Below are positions 20,793 through 28,662 of a DNA stretch of 64,000 nucleotides, piece by piece. How positions within the stretch are numbered: position 1 is the first letter of the stretch; each line of letters starts with the position of its first letter. Position numbers and translations under genes: made by a program. The stretch is from assembly GCF_000155775.1 (NCBI RefSeq), contig NZ_DS989810.1, positions 826,172 to 890,171 of the forward strand, in the 5' to 3' direction. The notes under the pieces were generated by a model. The model had not been told where the DNA came from. It worked only from the letters and a program-made list of their open reading frames with translations, and made no database searches. The stretch is from Glaciecola sp. HTCC2999 (GTDB taxonomy: Bacteria; Pseudomonadota; Gammaproteobacteria; Enterobacterales; Alteromonadaceae).

Positions 20793-21647
20793 ATGCAGCA
20801 ACTATCTCTTGATGCGATTAGGATGTTTGTCACCGTGCATGACATGGGCGGGTATGCAAAAGCAGGTGAAGTGATTGGCCGCTCACAGCCTGCGATTTCA
20901 TTACAAATTAAAAAGCTCGAATCCCAGTTAGGGAAAAAACTATTTACTAAAGTCGGACAGCGCCATGTGTTATCTCTTGATGGTGAATGGTTACTCCCTC
21001 ATGCACGGGCCTTACTGGCATTGAATGATGAGGTGTTACAAACTGCACAAACCGAATCATTAAAAGGTCGGCTACGTTTGGGCATTCCATCTGAATTTGC
21101 TTCCACGTTATTACCCAGCTTAATTGGTGAATTTTCTCAACGCTACCCAGATGTATCACTAGATGTGACTTCGGCGTTATCGCGTAATTTACTCTCTACT
21201 GCGCGTAAAGATGATTTCGATCTAGTACTGGCACTCGTCCCCCCAGAGCAAAAAACTGATGGTGAAGTTATTCGTAAAGATGAACTGGTATGGGTAGGGG
21301 ATAATTCATTTCCTATCAGGTCTGATTTAATTGCACTCGTGCTTGCACCCGATGGATGTGTCTATCGCAGCAGAGCTATTGAACGATTAAAACAACAAAC
21401 CCAAATGTGGAAAATTCGCTATACCAACCCCGATTTATATGGACTCATCGCTGCTATGCAACAAGGACTAGGGATCACGCCCCTAGCCAAATCATCAGTC
21501 CCCGATAATTTGGATATAATACGCAACCCATTACTACCTCAGCTGGGCAAAATTAACATTTGCCTATTTAACTTTGATACCCAACATCCTGAAGTCAGCC
21601 GCACATTATCGACGTTTATTCGCCAACGTTTGGGTCAAAATATATAG
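20793..21647 (+). CDS. LysR-family transcriptional regulator divergent from gcvTHP
   Basis: A 284-residue LysR-type regulator. The N-terminal winged helix-turn-helix is typical (LDAIRMFVTVHDMGGYAKAG then RSQPAISLQIKKLESQLGKKLF), followed by an effector-binding domain with RLRLGIPSEFASTLLPSLIGEF. LysR proteins usually control a divergent target, so gcvTHP is the obvious candidate. The sequence does not resemble E. coli GcvA closely enough for me to call it that. The ribosome site is GCAGGCG just before the ATG. Confidence 0.9.
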   Translation: MQQLSLDAIRMFVTVHDMGGYAKAGEVIGRSQPAISLQIKKLESQLGKKLFTKVGQRHVLSLDGEWLLPHARALLALNDEVLQTAQTESLKGRLRLGIPSEFASTLLPSLIGEFSQRYPDVSLDVTSALSRNLLSTARKDDFDLVLALVPPEQKTDGEVIRKDELVWVGDNSFPIRSDLIALVLAPDGCVYRSRAIERLKQQTQMWKIRYTNPDLYGLIAAMQQGLGITPLAKSSVPDNLDIIRNPLLPQLGKINICLFNFDTQHPEVSRTLSTFIRQRLGQNI

Positions 21648-21734
21648 TCAATATCTACGCTTTTGGGTACACTCGATTTTACAAAATACTGACATTCGTT
21701 CAGCGGTATCCTCAATTTATTCAGGGAGACTCTT

Positions 21735-21794
21735 ATGCCTACAGCAGCGGGTATTGCGAAGTTAGTAAATGCCGTGCTGGCTATGACGAAATAA
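21735..21794 (+). CDS. Possible 19-residue peptide in the LysR-amidohydrolase gap
   Basis: An ATG preceded by CAGGGAGACTCTT (a good ribosome site, GGGAG, at normal distance) opens a 19-codon frame, MPTAAGIAKLVNAVLAMTK, ending in TAA. It has an amphipathic-helix look. It may be a real small protein, a leader peptide of the following gene, or the decayed start of a lost gene. Nothing else supports it. Confidence 0.25.
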   Translation: MPTAAGIAKLVNAVLAMTK

Positions 21795-21846
21795 TGTAGA
21801 TTCGATAACACAGATGCAATCACATCAATAAAAATAAGAGAATAAC

Positions 21847-23484
21847 ATGCCAATATCACTCATTACTCATGCTTATAAAGCATCCTATAAAATATCTTAT
21901 AATGCACCATATCAAGCATCTTACAAAGGGTTGTTATGTGCGCTAGTCGTAACAGCACTATTAATAGTATCGAGTCACGTATCTGCCAAAGCGGGAGCCC
22001 CAGCTCCCACTCGTCAAGCCGATGAAGGGCAAGGTCCTTATAAACGCTTAATTTTGCGTGGCGTAAACCTTGTCAGCGGCGAAGGGGCACCGACTCGAGG
22101 CCCTGTCGATATTGTGATTGAAAACGACATCATCACCAATATCGTATCAGTAGGTCATCCTGGTGTTCCGATTAAACCAATCGGTCGCCCTAAAACCGAT
22201 GCCGTGACAAAGGAAATGGATTTACAGGGGTATTATGTCTTACCTGGGTTTATCGACATGCATGGACATATTGGCGGTTCGGCGGATGATATACCGGCTG
22301 AATACGTCTTTAAGTTATGGCTTGCCCACGGGATCACTACAGTGCGTGAACCGGGCAGTTTTAATGGGTTAGATTGGGTGATGGACCATGTGCAACGTTC
22401 GGAACAAAACACTATCGTTGCCCCACGTATTATTCCTTATCTAGGTTTTGGTATAGGCAGTGATGGCCCTATTTATTCAGAAACTCAAGCGCGTAACTGG
22501 GTTAAACAAACTAAAGCTAAAGGTGCCAAAGGGATTAAGTTTTTTGGTGCAACTCGCAAAGTCATGGAAGCTGCCTTAGATGAAGCCAATAAACAGGGTT
22601 TAGGCACTATGATGCATCATGCTCAGCTGAATGTGAAAAGTATGAATGCACTTGATTCTGCTCGCTTAGGGTTAACCACTATGGAGCATTGGTATGGGTT
22701 ACCAGAGGCATTATTTACCCACCGTACTATTCAAGTTTACCCATCGACTTATAATTATAACGATGAACAACATCGCTTTGCTGAAGCGGGTAAACTGTGG
22801 GACCAAGCGGCCAAACCTGGCACAGCCCACTATAATGCGGTCAGAGATGAATTAATTGCCTTAGATTTTACGATTAATCCTACAATGACCATTTACCAAG
22901 CCAGTCGCGATCTGATGCGAGAGCGAAACGCTCCTTGGCATGCCGAATATACTTTGCCTACTTTATGGGACTTTTTCACGCCATCGCGTTATGCACATGG
23001 TTCGTATTGGTTTGACTGGGGGACTGAAGAAGAAGTGCAGTGGCGTCAAAACTATCATCAATGGATGACTTTTTTGAATGATTTCAAAAATCACGGCGGA
23101 AGAGTCACTACAGGTTCTGATTCAGGTTACATCTATAAAATTTATGGCTTTGGTTATATTGCTGAGCTTGAATTACTTCAAGAAGCAGGGTTTAATGCTT
23201 GGGAAGTGATACAATCAGCCACACTTAACGGCGCAGAAGCATTAGGATTGGCAGATGATATTGGTTCCGTCACCATAGGTAAGAAAGCTGACCTTGTCAT
23301 CATTAAAGAAAATCCGATCCGTAACCTGAAAGTACTTTATGGGACGGGGCATTATCGATTAAATGAGCACAATGAACCGATCCAAGCCGGTGGTATAGAT
23401 TATACCGTTAAGGATGGGATTGTGTATGATGCTAAGGCATTGCTTAAAGATGTCAGAGATATAGTCAAAGAAGCTAAACAATAA
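21847..23484 (+). CDS. Exported amidohydrolase family protein (imidazolonepropionase/prolidase-like)
   Basis: A 545-residue metal-dependent hydrolase. The metal site begins with LPGFIDMHGHIGG near residue 137; later His and Asp ligands are in MMHHAQ, TTMEHWYG and TTGSDSGY; and the C-terminal motif GSVTIGKKADLVIIKENPI is typical. The N-terminus has a hydrophobic export segment (GLLCALVVTALLIVSSHVSA) preceded by about 28 residues with a repeated Tyr/Lys/Ser pattern (YKASYK, YNAPYQASYKG), unusually long for a signal peptide. The substrate is unknown; related enzymes cut Xaa-Pro dipeptides or cyclic amides. It is the second exported amidohydrolase of the window and is not closely similar to the first. 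Confidence 0.87.
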   Translation: MPISLITHAYKASYKISYNAPYQASYKGLLCALVVTALLIVSSHVSAKAGAPAPTRQADEGQGPYKRLILRGVNLVSGEGAPTRGPVDIVIENDIITNIVSVGHPGVPIKPIGRPKTDAVTKEMDLQGYYVLPGFIDMHGHIGGSADDIPAEYVFKLWLAHGITTVREPGSFNGLDWVMDHVQRSEQNTIVAPRIIPYLGFGIGSDGPIYSETQARNWVKQTKAKGAKGIKFFGATRKVMEAALDEANKQGLGTMMHHAQLNVKSMNALDSARLGLTTMEHWYGLPEALFTHRTIQVYPSTYNYNDEQHRFAEAGKLWDQAAKPGTAHYNAVRDELIALDFTINPTMTIYQASRDLMRERNAPWHAEYTLPTLWDFFTPSRYAHGSYWFDWGTEEEVQWRQNYHQWMTFLNDFKNHGGRVTTGSDSGYIYKIYGFGYIAELELLQEAGFNAWEVIQSATLNGAEALGLADDIGSVTIGKKADLVIIKENPIRNLKVLYGTGHYRLNEHNEPIQAGGIDYTVKDGIVYDAKALLKDVRDIVKEAKQ

Positions 23485-23519
23485 TAGCTTCTTTGCTTAT
23501 TGGAATTTATGAATCTTGA

Positions 23520-23918
23520 TTAAGATGCTACAGGCTCGGTGACTGGATTTATTAACTCACGTGCAAGTAATTTATGCGTGAGATAATGAAGTAACTCAGT
23601 TTCTCGTTCAGAGCGCTCACCGTCAATGCCTGTGATTGCCATTGCTACTTCCACTACTGTAGCAGCATCAAATTTTAAATCATCGGCTTGTTGTTTTAAA
23701 AATTCCATGGACTGTTCGGTTTCTTTCGCTAGTCGAGCTTCATGTATAGCTTGAGTTAAAAAAGCCTCCTTACAGATGGGGCTTTGCCAGTGTAAACCTT
23801 CAATCATTTCTTCCAGATAATCTTGCTCAGTAAGACTGACCATGCCATCTACCTGATAAAGTAATACAGCAGTTTTGATCAGGGCTTCATTAAAACGTTG
23901 GTTGGGACATAACTGCAT
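23520..23918 (-). CDS. TerB-like tellurite-resistance family protein
   Basis: A 132-residue helical protein of the TerB-like family. It shows the two related acidic helix-loop motifs of that fold: YQVDGMVSLTEQDYLEEM near residue 22 and TGIDGERSERETELLHYL near residue 96, each able to bind a metal. TerB domains occur in tellurite resistance and in many stress and surface-sensing proteins; no other ter gene is present here, so a tellurite role is not supported. It is downstream of the WYL regulator gene on the same strand, 86 bases away. Confidence 0.8.
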   Translation of the reverse strand: MQLCPNQRFNEALIKTAVLLYQVDGMVSLTEQDYLEEMIEGLHWQSPICKEAFLTQAIHEARLAKETEQSMEFLKQQADDLKFDAATVVEVAMAITGIDGERSERETELLHYLTHKLLARELINPVTEPVAS

Positions 23919-24004
23919 AATTCACATCTTTCATCCTTAAATTGAGTAATTCATTTACGAGATTTCGACCTCTTAAGTTCAAATAAGTTTCATCATATTG
24001 CCAA

Positions 24005-24910
24005 TTATTGTTTTGCGCCTGGGGCAATATTGACATTTTCTATTTGATTAAGTACATCCAGATTCGCTAAAGCTAACTGACAACCTTGACCACTGATACG
24101 AGATTTTGCGGAACAATCAACTTGCCATTGTCTTAATACATAAGCGGCTACACATGCGCGCACGTGAATATCCACACGACCATCCACCATGCCATAATCT
24201 AATTCTATCGCTAAAGTTGAGTCTAAACTTGGGTGAGGTATTAATGCTAAAGTGACAAATTCATTAAATTGATGATCTGCTTGCACAGTTTCATGCGGGT
24301 GTATCGGTTCCTCGGTATCTTCAATATAAGTAAAACGAGTACAGACAAAATCTCGAAACGCTTGATGTTGGCGATCATAAGCACGCACATGCCAGCGATG
24401 GCCATTATTGATTAACGCATGGGGGACTAAATCACGCTCTCCTTCACCTGAACTAACAGATACATATTTACAACGCATCATACTCCCTTGATGAATGGAG
24501 CGCATGAGCGCCGCGATAATCTCGGGATCAGGATGAATTAACCTTACGGCATCAAAGCATTGTTCTGAGGCTAATGTACCACTCGCGATCCCATTGCCAA
24601 ACCCTTGAGCTAAGGCTGTTAATACTTGTTGCGGTTCATGCACAAATACTGAAACAAAATCATAAGTGCGATAATAGGATTTGGTTTGATGGATCAGAAC
24701 TAAATTTTCAGGCGCAATCGACCGGTATTGGGCAAAATCTCGGGTCGCTGCAGCCAGTCCAGTTCGAAATCGTGCAATCAATTCTGTGCGTGAAATATGT
24801 CCAAAATATTGTAAGCTAAAATCAATAAACGCCAAACGTTCTTTTTGGGCATGAGGTAAAGCATCAATTTGTTGTTGAAGGGTCTGTGAAAAACATGGAT
24901 TAATATTCAT
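24005..24910 (-). CDS. WYL-domain transcriptional regulator, BrxR/CapW-like
   Basis: A 301-residue predicted repressor. The N-terminal winged helix part (about residues 18-75) reads RLAFIDFSLQYFGHISRTEL, then AATRDFAQYRSIAPENLVL and KSYYRTYDF, the pattern I associate with BrxR/CapW-type regulators. The central WYL domain (about 130-195) has the ligand-contact motif as RWHVRAYD and the RDFVCTRF end; a WCX-like C-terminal domain follows. In known cases these proteins repress phage-defence operons such as BREX or CBASS and respond to nucleic acid or nucleotide ligands. No defence gene is adjacent: its neighbours are a TerB-like gene downstream and an HDAC-like gene upstream. A dyad overlaps its likely promoter. 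Confidence 0.82.
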   Translation of the reverse strand: MNINPCFSQTLQQQIDALPHAQKERLAFIDFSLQYFGHISRTELIARFRTGLAAATRDFAQYRSIAPENLVLIHQTKSYYRTYDFVSVFVHEPQQVLTALAQGFGNGIASGTLASEQCFDAVRLIHPDPEIIAALMRSIHQGSMMRCKYVSVSSGEGERDLVPHALINNGHRWHVRAYDRQHQAFRDFVCTRFTYIEDTEEPIHPHETVQADHQFNEFVTLALIPHPSLDSTLAIELDYGMVDGRVDIHVRACVAAYVLRQWQVDCSAKSRISGQGCQLALANLDVLNQIENVNIAPGAKQ

Positions 24911-24953
24911 AAAACATACTCATTAAATAGTTTATGTCTCCAGTGTAGACGAT

Positions 24954-24992
24954 GCTCAACCAACATGCAATCATTTTGATTTCATGTTGAGT
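24954..24992 (-). promoter_or_regulatory. Imperfect inverted repeat over the WYL-regulator promoter
   Basis: GCTCAACCAACATG and CATGTTGAGT form an imperfect dyad about 40 bases upstream of the start codon. On the minus strand TTGAGC in the dyad could be a -35 with CATAAA 17 bases later as -10. This would fit autorepression, which is inferred. Confidence 0.35.
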
Positions 24993-25005
24993 ATTCATAT
25001 TAGCG

Positions 25006-25908
25006 TCACCGACATGCCACGCCTGCTGCCAAAAATAACTGTAAATGCACATCAACTAACGCATCAATATCACGTTGATATCCACCACCAATTACCGCAG
25101 CAACCGGGATTCCTGCATCATCGCATTTAGCAAACACCATCTCATCCCTTGCCCGTACTGCTTTTGTCGTAATATCCAAATGTCCTAAGTCATCATTAAT
25201 ATGAATATCGACACCTGCATCATAAATCACCGCATCCGGCTGGGCTTGTACAAATGCTAAATGCAAGGCACTATCGACCGTCTCTAAATATTCATCATCG
25301 CCAGTCCCTTTTGCTAAACCAATATCTATATTGGATACTTGCTTACGATGAGGAAAGTTTTTCTCTCCATGGATAGATACGGTAAAAATGTCATTATCTT
25401 TAGAAGCGAGTAATGCAGTACCATCACCTTGATGCACATCACAATCAAAAATCAATACCGAATCAATATCGGGATTAATAAGCATCGTTTTAGCCGCTAA
25501 ATACAAATCATTCACCATACAAAACCCCGAACCAAAGTCAGCAAAAGCATGATGATAACCACCGGTAAGATTAAGTGCTTTACCATGTTCCATTGCAAGC
25601 TCTGCTGTTAATACCGTTCCGGCGGCCGCAGTGAGGGTTCGTTGAATCAATTGTTCAGACCAAGGAAAACCAATCCGGCGCATCGCTTTAGGATCTAATT
25701 GACCGGAACATAGCTGATGGATGTAGTCGTGATCGTAGATTTGTGTAAGATAAGATGGATCTAACGCCTGTGGTGTGTGAAAATTTGCACAGTCTACGCC
25801 CAATTTGATTAAAGCATCATATATACCTTGGTATTTCTCAATGGGGAAACGATGACGATGCGGTAAATCTAATTGCGAATAGATTGGATGAAAAACCAAT
25901 GGGATCAT
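25006..25908 (-). CDS. Histone deacetylase family (acetoin-utilisation-type) hydrolase
   Basis: A 300-residue zinc-dependent deacetylase-fold enzyme. It has the His pair in TGGYHHAFADFGSGFC near residue 118, the zinc-binding FDCDVHQGDGTA, the second Asp in YDAGVDIHIND, and the C-terminal VIGGGYQRD. The family removes acetyl groups from polyamines, lysines or small amides; the bacterial substrate cannot be read from the sequence. It is divergent from the gamma-glutamylcyclotransferase-like gene and upstream of the WYL regulator. Confidence 0.9.
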   Translation of the reverse strand: MIPLVFHPIYSQLDLPHRHRFPIEKYQGIYDALIKLGVDCANFHTPQALDPSYLTQIYDHDYIHQLCSGQLDPKAMRRIGFPWSEQLIQRTLTAAAGTVLTAELAMEHGKALNLTGGYHHAFADFGSGFCMVNDLYLAAKTMLINPDIDSVLIFDCDVHQGDGTALLASKDNDIFTVSIHGEKNFPHRKQVSNIDIGLAKGTGDDEYLETVDSALHLAFVQAQPDAVIYDAGVDIHINDDLGHLDITTKAVRARDEMVFAKCDDAGIPVAAVIGGGYQRDIDALVDVHLQLFLAAGVACR

Positions 25909-25947
25909 GATTTCACTCTTATTTTAAATGACTAAAAGGCGCTAACA

Positions 25948-26565
25948 TTGTCTACTCATAACGCGACGAGCATTAATATTTTCTCTTATGGTACTTTGCG
26001 TGATCCTAACGTTCAAAAACAAGTCCTCAATCGACAAGTTACCGCTTGGCCAGACAGCCTTTCTAGATACGAATTAAGTTATATCACGATCACTGATGAA
26101 AGTGTGTTAGCCATATCTAACCAGAATAAACACCCCATCATCAATTACTCTGGTTGTGCCAATGATATTGTTGAAGGCGTACTACTAGAAATTACTCCAC
26201 CAGAATTAGCGAATTTTGATAAGTATGAAACAGATGATTATCATCGCATCGAAGTATTGCTTAATTCTGGAAAAACGGCATTTGCCTATGTGGCTATTAA
26301 TCCTTCTGACCACCTAAACTACACTTTTGAAATTATTGAAAAAAGCTGGAGTAAACGTCGCCGTTTAGACGAAATACCAAAACCCAGAGCCGTCAACATT
26401 CCTGACTTTACGCTTAGAGAAAATGCCTATTGCAATATGATTGTTGAATATGAGGATGGTTCTGTTAAAACACTTTTCTCCCGTGTTATTCGAAACCACA
26501 TTACGAAACAGTGGACCGTAGATGGCATGCTTGTGTCAGTAAAAGTAATTTGCTCAGACATTTAA
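25948..26565 (+). CDS. Gamma-glutamylcyclotransferase-like (AIG2 family) protein
   Basis: A 205-residue protein whose N-terminal half has the gamma-glutamylcyclotransferase fold: IFSYGTLRDPNVQKQV with the YGTLR loop, VEGVLLEITPPELANFDKYE with the conserved acidic residue after the tyrosine, and TAFAYVAI. Such enzymes release 5-oxoproline from gamma-glutamyl compounds. The C-terminal 80 residues (from about ISKSW-type basic segment SKRRRLDEIPKP onward) form an extra region I do not recognise. The likely start is a TTG at 25948 with AAGGCG upstream; no ATG lies near the conserved N-terminus. Confidence 0.78.
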   Translation: MSTHNATSINIFSYGTLRDPNVQKQVLNRQVTAWPDSLSRYELSYITITDESVLAISNQNKHPIINYSGCANDIVEGVLLEITPPELANFDKYETDDYHRIEVLLNSGKTAFAYVAINPSDHLNYTFEIIEKSWSKRRRLDEIPKPRAVNIPDFTLRENAYCNMIVEYEDGSVKTLFSRVIRNHITKQWTVDGMLVSVKVICSDI

Positions 26566-26632
26566 GCTATCTTCAGCTTGACACAAAACGCAGATAAGTG
26601 GGTGTACACCTATCCACGTGTATATTGAATGG

Positions 26633-28141
26633 TTATTTGCGTAATTTTATCAATGTCTTAAGCAAGTTATTCGCTAGTTTTCCATACGGAGGTGCTAAAA
26701 ACTTAAGCGTTGAAAATGACGCTTGTTTGAAGACTGGACGTAACTTTGAAAACGTTAAGAAGCCTTCATAACCATGATAATGACCCATTCCACTTGGTCC
26801 AATACCACCAAATGGCAAATCATGTTGGGCCACATGGAATAGCGCATCATTAACTGACACCCCACCGGACATCACATTTTCAATATAATAATCTGCGAGA
26901 CTTGAATCATTAGTAAAAGGATAGAATGCAAGTGGACGGTCTTTAGACTGAACATAATCCACTACTTGTTTCTTATCTGAATACGACATTACCAACATTA
27001 AAGGCCCAAACGTTTCACGGTTTGCAATCGTCATATCCTCAGTAATATCTAAAATTAAGGTGAGCGGATATTTACGCATGACAGGATCTGGTGATTGTCC
27101 CGTTAGATTAATCACCCTAGCGCCTTTTACTTTTGCATCTTCAACTGTCGTAGCGATTCGATTAAACGAGACGTCATCGATGATAGACGTAAAATCTTTC
27201 GAGCCAATGTCCGGTACATGCTTTTTTGTCCACTCGGTTGCTGCGACAATAAACTGCTCCAGCTGTGATTCATGCACAAATAAATAATCGATATTGGTGC
27301 AAATTTGACCTGCGTTATATTGTTTAGCAAACATCATCCGCTCAACGGCTTTTTGCATATCATAATCAGGACATAGGACAGCCGGAGATTTACCGCCTAA
27401 TTCTAGCGTGACTGGAGTAAGATTTTTGGCAGCATTAGCCATTACTTTTCGACCCGTCGCACCAGACCCTGTGAACATAAGATGATCAAAAGGAACACTC
27501 GAGAACTGCTGACCGACCATGCCGGTTTCATCAAAAAATTGAAGTTTTTCAGCGCTAAAGTATTTGGGTGATAATTCAATTAAAAGTTGACACAAATGGC
27601 GAGAATTTTCCGACATCTTCACCATCGCACGATTACCAGCGGCAAATGCTGCAGATAACCCCATAAACGACAAATTAATCGGGAAGTTCCACGGTATAAT
27701 CAAACCAACCACACCAATAGGTTGAGGTATCACCTTATTTTTTGCACCAAAAAACATCGTCATATCAACATGTCTTTTTTGAACCTTCATCCATTTTTTT
27801 ACTTTTTTACGTGAAGAAATAATGTCATCTACCGCCACTAAAATTTCTGCAAACATAGATTCGTGCATTGACCGATTACCATAATCAGCATTAATAGCAG
27901 CGACAATCTCCTCTTGATTGTCCATCAACAAGGCTTTGAGTTGAGCAAGATGTTCGCGACGCTCTTCAAGAGACTCAAACGGATGTTGGTCAAATGCGGC
28001 TCGTTGCATCGTAAAATGAGCATTAAGGTGGTCAAAGATACTTTGCGGATCATCTGATTGATAATCTGAGATTAATGACGCGTCACCGGCGTCGATAGGG
28101 GCATTTGTTAGTTCTGTTTTAGTCATTTCTTGGTCTAACAT
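26633..28141 (-). CDS. Coniferyl-aldehyde-dehydrogenase-like NAD(P)-dependent aldehyde dehydrogenase
   Basis: A 502-residue aldehyde dehydrogenase of the class 3/CalB-like group, which lacks the long N-terminal region of classical ALDHs. Visible features: the cofactor site IIPWNFPINLSF, FTGSGATGRKVM, the catalytic Glu in VTLELGGKSPAVL, the catalytic Cys in NAGQICTNIDY, and the C-terminal HDLPFGGIGPSGMGHYHG. It should oxidise aromatic or medium-chain aldehydes to acids. Start ATG at 28141 with AGGATAC upstream. A perfect 8-base dyad lies immediately upstream. rnpB is the next gene upstream on the same strand. Confidence 0.92.
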   Translation of the reverse strand: MLDQEMTKTELTNAPIDAGDASLISDYQSDDPQSIFDHLNAHFTMQRAAFDQHPFESLEERREHLAQLKALLMDNQEEIVAAINADYGNRSMHESMFAEILVAVDDIISSRKKVKKWMKVQKRHVDMTMFFGAKNKVIPQPIGVVGLIIPWNFPINLSFMGLSAAFAAGNRAMVKMSENSRHLCQLLIELSPKYFSAEKLQFFDETGMVGQQFSSVPFDHLMFTGSGATGRKVMANAAKNLTPVTLELGGKSPAVLCPDYDMQKAVERMMFAKQYNAGQICTNIDYLFVHESQLEQFIVAATEWTKKHVPDIGSKDFTSIIDDVSFNRIATTVEDAKVKGARVINLTGQSPDPVMRKYPLTLILDITEDMTIANRETFGPLMLVMSYSDKKQVVDYVQSKDRPLAFYPFTNDSSLADYYIENVMSGGVSVNDALFHVAQHDLPFGGIGPSGMGHYHGYEGFLTFSKLRPVFKQASFSTLKFLAPPYGKLANNLLKTLIKLRK

Positions 28142-28150
28142 GACAGTATC

Positions 28151-28171
28151 CTAATATAATAAGTATATTAG
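28151..28171 (-). promoter_or_regulatory. Perfect dyad at the aldehyde dehydrogenase start
   Basis: CTAATATA and TATATTAG (8 of 8) around a 5-base spacer, 9 bases upstream of the start codon, next to the ribosome site. This is well placed for an operator that blocks expression of the dehydrogenase; no regulator gene is adjacent. Confidence 0.5.
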
Positions 28172-28276
28172 TTTATACCTTATATAGGCGCTCATGTTCA
28201 ATTGAAACAACATTTTTTTAACAAATACAGCAATATAAAAAATGTTATGTCGGTAGGATCCATACATAACAAAAAA

Positions 28277-28625
<349 letters not shown>

Positions 28626-28629
28626 GAGC

Positions 28630-28635
28630 ATTGTA
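28630..28635 (-). promoter_or_regulatory. Likely -10 element of rnpB
   Basis: TACAAT on the minus strand ends 4 to 7 bases before the expected rnpB 5' end. No convincing -35 is seen at 16-18 bases. Confidence 0.6.
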
Positions 28636-28662
28636 CTCGGTAACGTTAACTGGCGCTATGCT

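Noticed and set aside
23520-25908. TerB, WYL and HDAC-like genes as a tellurite-resistance or defence island
   Set aside because: No other ter genes, nuclease, methylase or BREX/CBASS parts are nearby, so only the orphan-regulator idea is kept.
26601-26610. Palindrome GGTGTACACC between the convergent cyclotransferase and aldehyde dehydrogenase genes
   Set aside because: It is only ten bases long, has no T-run and is not near a start codon, so neither terminator nor operator is supported.
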